64,000 nt of DNA from assembly GCF_000172155.1 (NCBI RefSeq), contig NZ_ABIZ01000001.1, forward strand, positions 1,984,001 to 2,048,000. The letters run 5' to 3'. Made by a program: the position numbers and the translations under genes. Numbering within the stretch: position 1 is the first letter of the stretch; the number at the start of each line of letters is the position of its first letter. This stretch comes from Verrucomicrobium spinosum DSM 4136 = JCM 18804. Lineage in GTDB: Bacteria; Verrucomicrobiota; Verrucomicrobiia; Verrucomicrobiales; Verrucomicrobiaceae. Below, in pieces: positions 32,828 through 40,293 of this stretch. Below the pieces are notes generated by a model, which made no database searches, was not told the origin of the DNA, and worked only from the letters and a program-made list of their open reading frames with translations.

Positions 32828-34339
32828 TTACTGGTCGGCACGCCGTGCCATCCACGCCCGGGGCGTGATTTCCTTCATCTGTTGATTGGTCATCGCTGGC
32901 AGCTTCGTGAACAGGTCCTTGAGATACTCGTAGGCATCCGCCCCAGCCCGCTTCGCATTGTCCAACAGCGTGTAAAACGTCGCCGCACGCACTCCCGCCT
33001 GCGCGTCGCCCACGAACAACCAGTTCTTCTTGCCGATGGCACTGGGCCGGATCGTGTTCTCCACCAGGTTGTTGTCCACCTCCACGCGTCCGTCCTCAAG
33101 GAACACTTCAAGGCTCGCACGCTGGTTGAGGGCATAGCGTATCGCAGCCCCTGTCGGACTCTTGGGCAGGTGTTTGCGTTGCTGCTGCCATTGCTCCAGC
33201 TTCTCATAGACCTGCCCCATCACAAGGCGGCTTCGGGCTTCTCGGGCCGCCTGTCTTTGCTCCGGTCCAGCCCGGATCTCGCGCAACTCTTCCTCCACGG
33301 CATAAAGCTCCCGGATCTGCACCAGCACCCACAGGGCATCCTGGCAGTAGGTGCTGGCCTCAAAAAACTTCCGCCGGGCATGCGCCCAGCAGCCCGCCAG
33401 CCGGATCGTGCCCGCACGTTCCCGGCTCTGGGCAAAAGACGCGTAAGCGGCATACCCATCGCACTGGATGATGCCCTCGAACCCGGCAGGCACCAGGCTC
33501 TCCAGACAAAAGGCCGCCCGTCCGGTGTGCCACTGGAAGAACGTCTCCTGGGTCAGCGGCGAGTGCGCCACCCACAGGTAACCCGTTTTGGTCTGGCCAT
33601 GACCGGGGCTCAAGTACTCAATGGGTGTCTCATCAAGCTGGACATACCCGCTGGCAAACACGCTCTGATGGATCTCGCGCATGAGCAGCCCGCAGGCCTC
33701 TGCGGTCATCCCGCTCCAGTTGGCCAGCGTCTGGCGCGAGATCTCCACGCCCAGCCCGGCGTAGATGCCCTCCAGCCGGTGCCAGGGCAGATGGTCCCGG
33801 TAACGTGAGACCATGCTGTGGGCCAGCAGCGAGGGCGCTGCCACGCAGCGCTCCTGCAGGCAGGGCTGCAACGGAGCCACCACCGGAGGCAGATGCCGCT
33901 GGTCCTTGCGCACATACTTGCGCCGGATGATGCGCAAGCGCTCGAAGCTTGCCGGGGTGTACTCAAGCTGCTCGGTGACCTCTTCGCCGATGTGCACCCA
34001 GTCCTCAGGACAGGCCTTGACCTCTTCGGGGTCGATGAACACTTCTTTAACCGGCAGGTGCTCCGGGATGCGGGGCTTGCGCTCCCGGGCTGGCTCCGGG
34101 GTGGACGGCTCCCTGCCCGGCCGGGTCTGACGGGCCGACTCTTCGGCCAGCGTAAGCTCCTCGATCCCGTCGAGCAGCAGCTGCATCTGCTCTGCATCCA
34201 GCTTCTCGCTGCTTTTGCCGAACATCCGGCGCGAGAGGGCATCGAGCTTGAGGCGCAGCAGCTTGTTTTCCAGACGCACCGCCGCAAGCTCCCCACGAAG
34301 CTCTGCGATCAAAGTGGCGGCGTCAGGTTCAGGAGTCAC
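32828..34339 (-). CDS. tnpC: IS66 transposase TnpC
   Basis: 503 residues from a GTG. An N-terminal leucine-rich coiled coil (AVRLENKLLRLKLDALSRRMFGKSSEKL) is followed by a zinc-finger-like region and the DDE domain. Catalytic candidates are Asp in VQLDETPIEYL, Asp in GIIQCDGYAAYASF and Glu in VDNNLVENTIRPSAIGKKNW. RLAGCWAHARRKFFEA is also typical. Full length, with no frameshift, so the element may be active. It is transcribed with the two upstream small genes. Confidence 0.95.
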   Translation of the reverse strand: MTPEPDAATLIAELRGELAAVRLENKLLRLKLDALSRRMFGKSSEKLDAEQMQLLLDGIEELTLAEESARQTRPGREPSTPEPARERKPRIPEHLPVKEVFIDPEEVKACPEDWVHIGEEVTEQLEYTPASFERLRIIRRKYVRKDQRHLPPVVAPLQPCLQERCVAAPSLLAHSMVSRYRDHLPWHRLEGIYAGLGVEISRQTLANWSGMTAEACGLLMREIHQSVFASGYVQLDETPIEYLSPGHGQTKTGYLWVAHSPLTQETFFQWHTGRAAFCLESLVPAGFEGIIQCDGYAAYASFAQSRERAGTIRLAGCWAHARRKFFEASTYCQDALWVLVQIRELYAVEEELREIRAGPEQRQAAREARSRLVMGQVYEKLEQWQQQRKHLPKSPTGAAIRYALNQRASLEVFLEDGRVEVDNNLVENTIRPSAIGKKNWLFVGDAQAGVRAATFYTLLDNAKRAGADAYEYLKDLFTKLPAMTNQQMKEITPRAWMARRADQ

Positions 34340-34401
34340 GAGGCTCGTGATGTGGCCTCAAGCCGCGCCCTTGTCCAGCTTCAGATGCAGGAAGCAGGAA
34401 A

Positions 34402-34761
34402 CTATCCCGTCTCACGTTCATACCAGGGGCGCATCTTCGCGCCCCGCAGATCAATGCCGTCGGTGAGCATGGCCAGGGCCTGCGGGGCCAGGGCCAGCTT
34501 GGTCTGTGCAGGATCGGCGACAGCCGGCCAGCTGAAGGTGCCTTGTTCGAGCCGTTTGGCCAGCAGCCACCAGCCCGAACCGTCCCAGTAGAGGATCTTG
34601 AGCACCGAGTGGCGCCTGTTGCTGAAGACAAAGAGCGAGCCGCTGCGGGGATCGTCCTGCAACTGCGCACTGACCATGCCCTGAAGGGTGCCCACCCCGG
34701 CCCTCATGTCACAGGGTTGAAGGGCGATGAAGACCTTGAGGCTGCCTGAGAAGCTCAGCAT
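34402..34761 (-). CDS. tnpB: IS66 accessory protein TnpB
   Basis: 119 residues. It has the IS66 Orf2 signature: VFIALQPCDMRAGVGTLQGMV, then GSLFVFSNRRHSVLKILYWDGSGWWLLAKRLE. It is required with TnpC for IS66 transposition in known members, though its biochemical role is unclear. The start overlaps the end of tnpA by 7 bp, which indicates coupled translation. Confidence 0.93.
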   Translation of the reverse strand: MLSFSGSLKVFIALQPCDMRAGVGTLQGMVSAQLQDDPRSGSLFVFSNRRHSVLKILYWDGSGWWLLAKRLEQGTFSWPAVADPAQTKLALAPQALAMLTDGIDLRGAKMRPWYERETG

Positions 34762-35162
34762 GAGTGGAGGTCCGGGGAATGCTTGAGTTCGAGTTGACGC
34801 AGCAGCGCTGCAACCAGGGGCATCTGCGAGGAGCAGGACAGGTGCAGGCGGGCGGTGCCGGGCAGCAGAAGATCCAGGCGTGTCGAAGGCAGCGGGGAGA
34901 TGGGGACGGCCTCCAGAAACGCCACGATGGGAGGGGAGGCAGCCTGAGTGGCAATGCAGGTGGAGATTTTGGCCTGCCTGCGCCAGGAGACCAGCGTTTG
35001 GTACTTGATGCCAGCAGATCTGGCGAACTGGGGCCCGCTCAGGCCTGAGCGGGCATAGGCCTCCAGCGCGGCGTGTCGTTGTGCCGGGGTGCTGCGCACC
35101 CTGGACCTGACATCACGCTTGAGTGGAGCTGACGCTATGGAAGAAGGATCACTATGAGTCAT
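34755..35162 (-). CDS. tnpA: IS66 accessory protein TnpA
   Basis: 135 residues with a helix-turn-helix near the start: AQRHAALEAYARSGLSGPQFARSAGIKYQTLVSWRRQ, the IS66 Orf1 pattern. It is probably a DNA-binding partner of the transposition complex. First gene of the three-gene IS66 operon, 70 bp inside the right end of the element. Confidence 0.9.
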   Translation of the reverse strand: MTHSDPSSIASAPLKRDVRSRVRSTPAQRHAALEAYARSGLSGPQFARSAGIKYQTLVSWRRQAKISTCIATQAASPPIVAFLEAVPISPLPSTRLDLLLPGTARLHLSCSSQMPLVAALLRQLELKHSPDLHSC

Positions 35163-35278
35163 ACCCCTCAGCTATGACTGATGGTGATAACGCTTCATAG
35201 CGACATCAGACGGGGATCGGCTTGACGCTTACTGTCAAGCTCCCGCCCGGTCACCTTCCCAGTGAATGAGGCGGGCCG

Positions 35279-37276
35279 GTGACCTTCACCGCCAATGGGG
35301 TGGATCAGGTGACGGGGCGGGAGCTGGCCTATCGGGGTTATGGCGTGCACGGGGCCGTGGCCCCGGGCAGCACGGTGCGGGTGTTTCATCCGCAGGCCGG
35401 GGTGGATGGCGAGGAAATCTATGTGAATCCGGAGACCGGTGCCTACGGTGCCTACTGGACCGTGTCGGGGAGTTGGGCGGGCACAGGGGTGACCCGGGTG
35501 GAGCTGCTGGTGCGTGGTTCCAAGGCAGGGGCGGGAATCGGCGGGACGCCTGCCGTGGCGGACAAACAGATGTGGGTGGTGCTACCGCCCAGCCAGGAAA
35601 CCTACGAGTATGACGGTGCGGGCCGCATGGTGGGGGACGCCACCTGGGCTTACACGTGGAATGGCATGGGTTGTCTGGTGAAGATGGAGCGCAAGGCCGA
35701 CACCGGTGCGGATCCCAACCTCGCCAGTGAGGTGATCACCTTCAAGTACGATGCCGACCGGCGTCGGATCAAGAAGGAGCGGACCTTGACCTACTCTGAC
35801 AGCACGCCTACGCGGGTGGAGACCAGCAAGATGATTTGGAGTGGCTGGCTCCCCGCCTGTGAGGAGTTGTCAGTGAACGGCGGCACGGCCAGTAGGCGCT
35901 GGTTCATCTGGGGCCGGGACGTCAGCGGGACCTGGGATGGTGCGGGTGGCATTGGCGGGTTGGTGGCCATTGAAGAGGAAGGCGGCCGCCGCCTTCTGGT
36001 CGTGGATGACGGACTGGGCAACATCACGGCGCTGATCAACCAGGTGAATGGGGAAACGGTGGCGAAGTTCGACTACACCCCCTATGGCGAGCTGAAGGTC
36101 TCATCGGGTGACGTGAACGCCTGCCCGTTCCGTTATCAGAGCAAGTACTACGATGCGGAGACGGGGCTGAGCTACTTCGGGTTCAGGTATTACAGCGCGA
36201 AGCTGGGGCGCTGGATCAGCCGTGATCCGCTGGGGGAAGCGGGTGGGTTCAACCTGTACGGGTATTGCGGGAATGATCCGGTGAACCGGTGGGATTATTT
36301 GGGGATGTATGAGATTTTGGGGGAAATGCCTGGAGAGTTCGATGTGCGACGAAATGAAGATGGATCCGTTGCTGTGTCTGTTGGGAGACCGATCATCGCC
36401 ATAAGTGATGAATGGAGGATTCCTTATAAAGTTCAGCCCTCAGAATCCGAAGTCGCGCTATATAATTTCGTGGTGACGAGAAATGAGCGATTCCTTAATC
36501 ACCCTTTGTTGTGGGATGCATTTAATAGAGGTAGTTTGGATCACGTAGTTTTGGGGCTATACGACCCGGCACTATTGACGCTTATGTGTGGAATCCAAGT
36601 TATTCCAACTGGCAGTAGACCTGAATATGTCGTTCCTATTACGGAGACTCGGAACATGGGCTCAATTAGATACTCCTTTGGGGCGAAGAGTCTGCCCAAA
36701 GGAGGGGCTGCAGCTAACAAAATAGAGAAAGTAATGCGTGACTTTTCGTCGGGGCAAATAGCGCCCGGTGACGGACATCGGGGCAGGCCTGGACCAATAC
36801 TGGCTCCCATGGGTGAATTCGGCAATGTCGGGGCCTATCCGCGTCCTCCTATGGCAGATCCCCTAGCCAATTCTCGGACAAAATTGTTGAAAATTCTTGA
36901 GCAGCGCAGATTGGGGAGCAGTTTTGAGCAGGGTGGGAAGTTCAATCCTCTCGAAGGGATGGGCGGAAATCGAATTCAAGAGGCATTCGGAGTAAAGATT
37001 GATCCTGCCACTCAACTAGGTGTTGACTATGTAGGGCCCGGAAGACTTGGAAACATTCAGCTAAAGGGGCCGTTCTTGAATCGTTCTACTCTGCAACCTC
37101 TCCCTGAGTCGGCTCAACAAGACGCAATGAGGAGCATTCTGCGTAGACTTCAGGATAATACTGCGCCTGACAGTTTTGTTGTTGATACTCTTGGGCTCTC
37201 ATCCGAGAATGCTGCCGCACTAAGGTTGGCTGTAGAGAGTTTGAAATTGTGTAAACCTGTCCACTTCCTCGAATAA
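35279..37276 (+). CDS. Rhs core fragment with a different, unrecognised toxin tip (module 2)
   Basis: 665 codons from a GTG at 35279. Residues 1 to about 343 are the same as in module 1 apart from the first few, and the DNA is practically identical to 30021-31027, so the copy is recent or kept uniform by recombination. After DYLGM the tip diverges completely and becomes AT-rich. I do not recognise a family. Its last ~100 residues (GNRIQEAFGVKIDP, then Asp583 in GVDYVGPG and Gln594-x-Lys596 in NIQLKGPF) resemble the D...(E/Q)xK core of PD-(D/E)XK nucleases, only as a motif-level guess. As with module 1 there is no N-terminal shell or ribosome site. The next gene overlaps the stop codon by one base. 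Confidence 0.78.
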   Translation: MTFTANGVDQVTGRELAYRGYGVHGAVAPGSTVRVFHPQAGVDGEEIYVNPETGAYGAYWTVSGSWAGTGVTRVELLVRGSKAGAGIGGTPAVADKQMWVVLPPSQETYEYDGAGRMVGDATWAYTWNGMGCLVKMERKADTGADPNLASEVITFKYDADRRRIKKERTLTYSDSTPTRVETSKMIWSGWLPACEELSVNGGTASRRWFIWGRDVSGTWDGAGGIGGLVAIEEEGGRRLLVVDDGLGNITALINQVNGETVAKFDYTPYGELKVSSGDVNACPFRYQSKYYDAETGLSYFGFRYYSAKLGRWISRDPLGEAGGFNLYGYCGNDPVNRWDYLGMYEILGEMPGEFDVRRNEDGSVAVSVGRPIIAISDEWRIPYKVQPSESEVALYNFVVTRNERFLNHPLLWDAFNRGSLDHVVLGLYDPALLTLMCGIQVIPTGSRPEYVVPITETRNMGSIRYSFGAKSLPKGGAAANKIEKVMRDFSSGQIAPGDGHRGRPGPILAPMGEFGNVGAYPRPPMADPLANSRTKLLKILEQRRLGSSFEQGGKFNPLEGMGGNRIQEAFGVKIDPATQLGVDYVGPGRLGNIQLKGPFLNRSTLQPLPESAQQDAMRSILRRLQDNTAPDSFVVDTLGLSSENAAALRLAVESLKLCKPVHFLE

Positions 37277-37596
37277 TGGCGCATAGCTACATACACGGTC
37301 GACGTCTGGAATTCGAAGTTAGAGACTCGGCTTGCGAGGCTGTTTTGGAACGATTAATAGACGAATTGTCGAGACCAGGTGGAAATAGGTCAGCTGCGGG
37401 GATCGTGAAGAACTGGTATACTTACTGGTATTCAATGCCTCCTGGAACGAAGGATATGAACATTGAATGTTCAGTGCCGGAGGTTCGTGATGCTGTCCTT
37501 GTAGCGTTGACTGTGGTAGTGAAGACGCTGGATCTCGATGGGGAAATGACATTGGTGGCAAGGCGTATGATGGATATATTGTCGGAAAAAGAATGA
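37276..37596 (+). CDS. Candidate immunity protein for toxin tip 2
   Basis: 106 residues of unknown family. ATG at 37276 overlaps the toxin stop (TAATG), implying translational coupling, and the TGA stop coincides with the first bases of repeat R3, as the SUKH stop does with R2. The product is small, soluble and mixed alpha/beta (ACEAVLERLIDELSRPGG; NWYTYWYSMPPGTKDM). Position and base composition are the only evidence for an immunity role, but they are consistent with the layout of module 1. Confidence 0.72.
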   Translation: MAHSYIHGRRLEFEVRDSACEAVLERLIDELSRPGGNRSAAGIVKNWYTYWYSMPPGTKDMNIECSVPEVRDAVLVALTVVVKTLDLDGEMTLVARRMMDILSEKE

Positions 37597-37830
37597 CAAC
37601 CCATAGCAGGCCGTGCCAACGGGCTGCTTTCGACAAATTGGAACTCCAAAACAAGCGTCTCGTGAGCAGGGGCTTTGTGGGCGTGCTCTCTTACCGTCAG
37701 AACGCATCAACACACGGTCCCGCCACCATCCAGTGTTCGTTCCCGGCAACCGTTGGGGAGGGTGAGCGGTGTCTTTCAACCTGCCTCTTGCACACGAACC
37801 GGGTTAGATGCGCGACTTGTCTGGCTATGT
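37594..37830. repeat. Rhs-cassette downstream repeat, copy R3
   Basis: Matches R1 from tgacaaccc to ctggctatgt, then diverges; the right ~39 bp present in R1 and R2 are missing. It lacks the R2 insertion. It marks the end of module 2 and of the array. Confidence 0.88.
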
Positions 37831-38536
37831 CACCTTGGTAATAGCCTGTCTCGTCGCACTTCAGTAGCCGGTACGCTGGCCGGATTGAGAACGGCGAGCC
37901 AGGCTTGAGCGATCCTGCGATCGGTCGGGGGATGGGTGGCGAGGAGCCAAAGGTGGCGTGACAGCGTGGTTCGAGGAGTGCGTCGTGGGGGTGGAGGGGA
38001 TGATGAGTGGAAGTGCGCGGCTACGGCCTCCCCACCTGACCGGATCCGCCCCGGGTACCCAAGGTAGGCTCGCTGGAAGCTCGCCAACCGTGGGCTGTGG
38101 TACATATCCCTTTCAGGGATAGCGGGAGTTGGAGCGGATTGCAGGCGGTGCGTGTGGGAGGCGACGCGCCGGGTTGGAGCTGTTGCATCGTGAGTGGCAT
38201 CCAAGTGTGTATTAAGATCCGCCCCAGAGAAGGTAGAAGAGCCGTCCCGGCTCTTGGGCGTGCGGAGGGAAGAGGTTGGGTGTGGGAGGGATAATGTCTG
38301 AGACGGTGGGATGCGACGAACGGGTCCTTGTGGGCATCGCGACGTCGGGCTGGAGGCTTGGGAGGTCTTCCCTGTCGCGATCCTGAGTCTTCTGCAAGAT
38401 GCAGAAGACGGGACACGCTGGAAGCGTGCGCTCCCCAGCATCGCTGAGTTATCTCTACGAGGAACGTCACCCAGCGTGGTGCAACTTCGAGTGCTCGACT
38501 TGCTGAGGCCTAGCGGTGGCTCACCACCCGACGATG
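37831..38536. other. non-coding region after the Rhs array
   Basis: No gene is supported; the open frames here are arginine/proline-rich and lack family features. It holds small palindromes such as tatccct-ttc-agggata (near 38107) and agagccg-tcc-cggctct (38238-38254). The latter motif recurs at 62113-62129. Confidence 0.5.
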
Positions 38537-40204
38537 CTACAACGACACCCCGCGCTTCCAAGGAATAAAATCATCCTGCCCCAGTGACACGGCCTTGGGC
38601 ACGGTAATGCCGCTGGCGGTGTCGAGGGTCAAGGCCAACAACTCCTCGCCCATGGTGAGGACGCTCTTCTCGCCGCGGATGATGGGGCCGGTGTCGAAGT
38701 CGATGACGTCACCCATGCGCTGGGCGAGCTCGGTGTTGGTGGCGATCTTGAGGGTGGGGCAGATGGGATTGCCCGTGGGGGTGCCGAGGCCGGTGGAGAA
38801 GAGGATGACGGTGCAACCGGCCCCGGCGATGGCGGTGGTGGATTCCACATCGTTGCCCGGGGTGCAGACGAGGGAGAGCCCGGGCTTCGTGATGGGCTCG
38901 GCGTAGTCCAGCACATCGGTGATCGGGGAGGTGCCACCCTTCTTCGCGGCACCGGCGGACTTGATGGCATCGGTGATGAGGCCATCCCGGATGTTGCCAG
39001 GGGATGGGTTGGCGTCGAAGCCGCTGCCGCAGGCCTGGGCGGCACGCTCATAGGTGCGCATGAGGTGGACAAAGCGGTCGGCCAGAGCGGCATTCACGCA
39101 GCGGTCGCTCAGCTCCTGCTCGATGCCGCAGAGTTCCGGGAACTCGGAGAGGGCCACGGAGGCACCGAGAGCCACGAGAAGGTCGGCGGTGTGGCCGATC
39201 GCGGGGTTCGCGGAAATGCCGGAGAATCCGTCGCTGCCGCCACACTCCACGCCCACCACCAGATCGCTCACCGGGCAGGGTTCGCGGCGGAGTTCATTGG
39301 CATCCCGCATGCCCAGAAACGTGGTCTTGATGGCGCGGGCCATCATGTCCTGCTCGGAGAGGGCCTTCTGCTGCTCGAAGATGTGCAGGGGCCGGGAGTA
39401 TCCGGGATGGAACTTCTCCAGTGCCTGCTCCAGCAGGCTGACCTGGGCGTGCTGACAGCCGAGACTGAGCACCGTGGCTCCTGCGACATTCGGGTGGGCG
39501 ACGTAGCCGGCCAGGAGGTTGCAAAGCGCCTCCGCATCCAGCCGGGTGCCGCCGCAGCCCATGTCGTGCTCCAGGAACTTCACCCCATCCAGGTGAGGAA
39601 AGAGAGGCACGGGAGTATGGGGGCGGGTGCCAAGGGCAAGGGTTGATTCCTCGATCTCCTGACGGGCGGCGCCGCGCTGATGCAGGCCGACGAGTTCACG
39701 AGCATAATGTTCATATGGGCCAGTGCGGCCATAGCCCAGGGCTTTCTGCAGGGCCTCCTTCATGAAGGCGAGGTTTCGGTTCTCACAGAAGACGAGGGGG
39801 ATGACCAGCCAGCAGTTGGCGGTGCCGGCGCGGGTCCCGGGGCGCTTGTACCCGTTGAAGGTGGTGCGACTCCAGTTCGACAGGGTGGGAGGCGTCCAGG
39901 CCGTGTCGCGTTGTTTCCCAGAAAAGCCGGCCGTGGCGTGCTGGAGGTTGTGCGTGTGGACCAGTTCCCCTGCAGCGATGGCGACCTTGGCCCGGCCCAC
40001 GGTCACGCCGTACAGGGTGACCAGGGCGTCTTTGGCAAAATCCCGGGCGGCGAACTTGTGCTTGGCCCCCACCTTGTGGCGGAGGATCCAGCTTTGCCCA
40101 TCCAGGGAGACCTGCTCACCCGCCTGCAGGGGGCGGAGAGCCACGATGAGGTCGTCGGCAGGGTGGATGCGGAGGATGCTGGGAGCGGTAGCGGCGGTGG
40201 TCAC
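38537..40204 (-). CDS. uxaA: Altronate dehydratase (UxaA/GarD family)
   Basis: About 555 residues from a GTG at 40204, preceded by a gggggat ribosome site. The N-terminal SAF domain (about 1-100: ILRIHPADDLIVALRPLQAGEQV ... AAGELVHTHNL) is joined to the dehydratase domain with FLEHDMGCGGTRLDAEAL, VGVECGGSDGFSGISANPAIG and TVILFSTGLGTPTGNPICPTLKIATN. The enzyme dehydrates D-altronate (or a related aldarate) to 2-keto-3-deoxygluconate in hexuronate catabolism, using a divalent metal held by the conserved Cys/His residues. The frame extends upstream to 40483 but that part overlaps a hairpin and the FTR1 gene. No other uronate genes are adjacent. Confidence 0.88.
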   Translation of the reverse strand: MTTAATAPSILRIHPADDLIVALRPLQAGEQVSLDGQSWILRHKVGAKHKFAARDFAKDALVTLYGVTVGRAKVAIAAGELVHTHNLQHATAGFSGKQRDTAWTPPTLSNWSRTTFNGYKRPGTRAGTANCWLVIPLVFCENRNLAFMKEALQKALGYGRTGPYEHYARELVGLHQRGAARQEIEESTLALGTRPHTPVPLFPHLDGVKFLEHDMGCGGTRLDAEALCNLLAGYVAHPNVAGATVLSLGCQHAQVSLLEQALEKFHPGYSRPLHIFEQQKALSEQDMMARAIKTTFLGMRDANELRREPCPVSDLVVGVECGGSDGFSGISANPAIGHTADLLVALGASVALSEFPELCGIEQELSDRCVNAALADRFVHLMRTYERAAQACGSGFDANPSPGNIRDGLITDAIKSAGAAKKGGTSPITDVLDYAEPITKPGLSLVCTPGNDVESTTAIAGAGCTVILFSTGLGTPTGNPICPTLKIATNTELAQRMGDVIDFDTGPIIRGEKSVLTMGEELLALTLDTASGITVPKAVSLGQDDFIPWKRGVSL

Positions 40205-40222
40205 GATCCCCCAAGATGAAAT

Positions 40223-40262
40223 GAAGGGAGGGAAAATGCCAAGGCATTGTTTCCCTCCCTTC
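40223..40262 (-). terminator. terminator-like hairpin after the FTR1 gene
   Basis: gaagggagggaaa pairs with tttccctcccttc, with an inner aatgcc/ggcatt stem. It lies 31 bp beyond the FTR1 stop codon on the minus strand and just upstream of the altronate dehydratase start. There is no clear T-tract, so termination is likely but not certain. Confidence 0.55.
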
Positions 40263-40293
40263 GACGAGGAGCAGCGAGGGGCTGAGGCCGACG

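Larger units (their letters stand above)
32787..35232. mobile_element. IS66-family insertion sequence, complete
   Basis: The 2,446-bp element carries tnpA, tnpB and tnpC on the minus strand. Its ends begin GTAAGCG (32787-32793) and the inverse CGCTTAC (35226-35232), the typical IS66 terminus, with further inverted similarity at the ccccgt block. The flanks repeat tgtcaagc on both sides (32779-32786 and 35233-35240), an 8-bp target duplication as IS66 makes. Removing the element restores the R/core junction seen at 29950-29965, so insertion happened after the cassettes existed. Confidence 0.93.

Noticed and set aside
37830-38561. 243-codon minus-strand frame after the Rhs array
   Set aside because: Composition is Arg/Pro/Ser-rich with no recognisable fold, no ribosome site, and it crosses dispersed palindromes.
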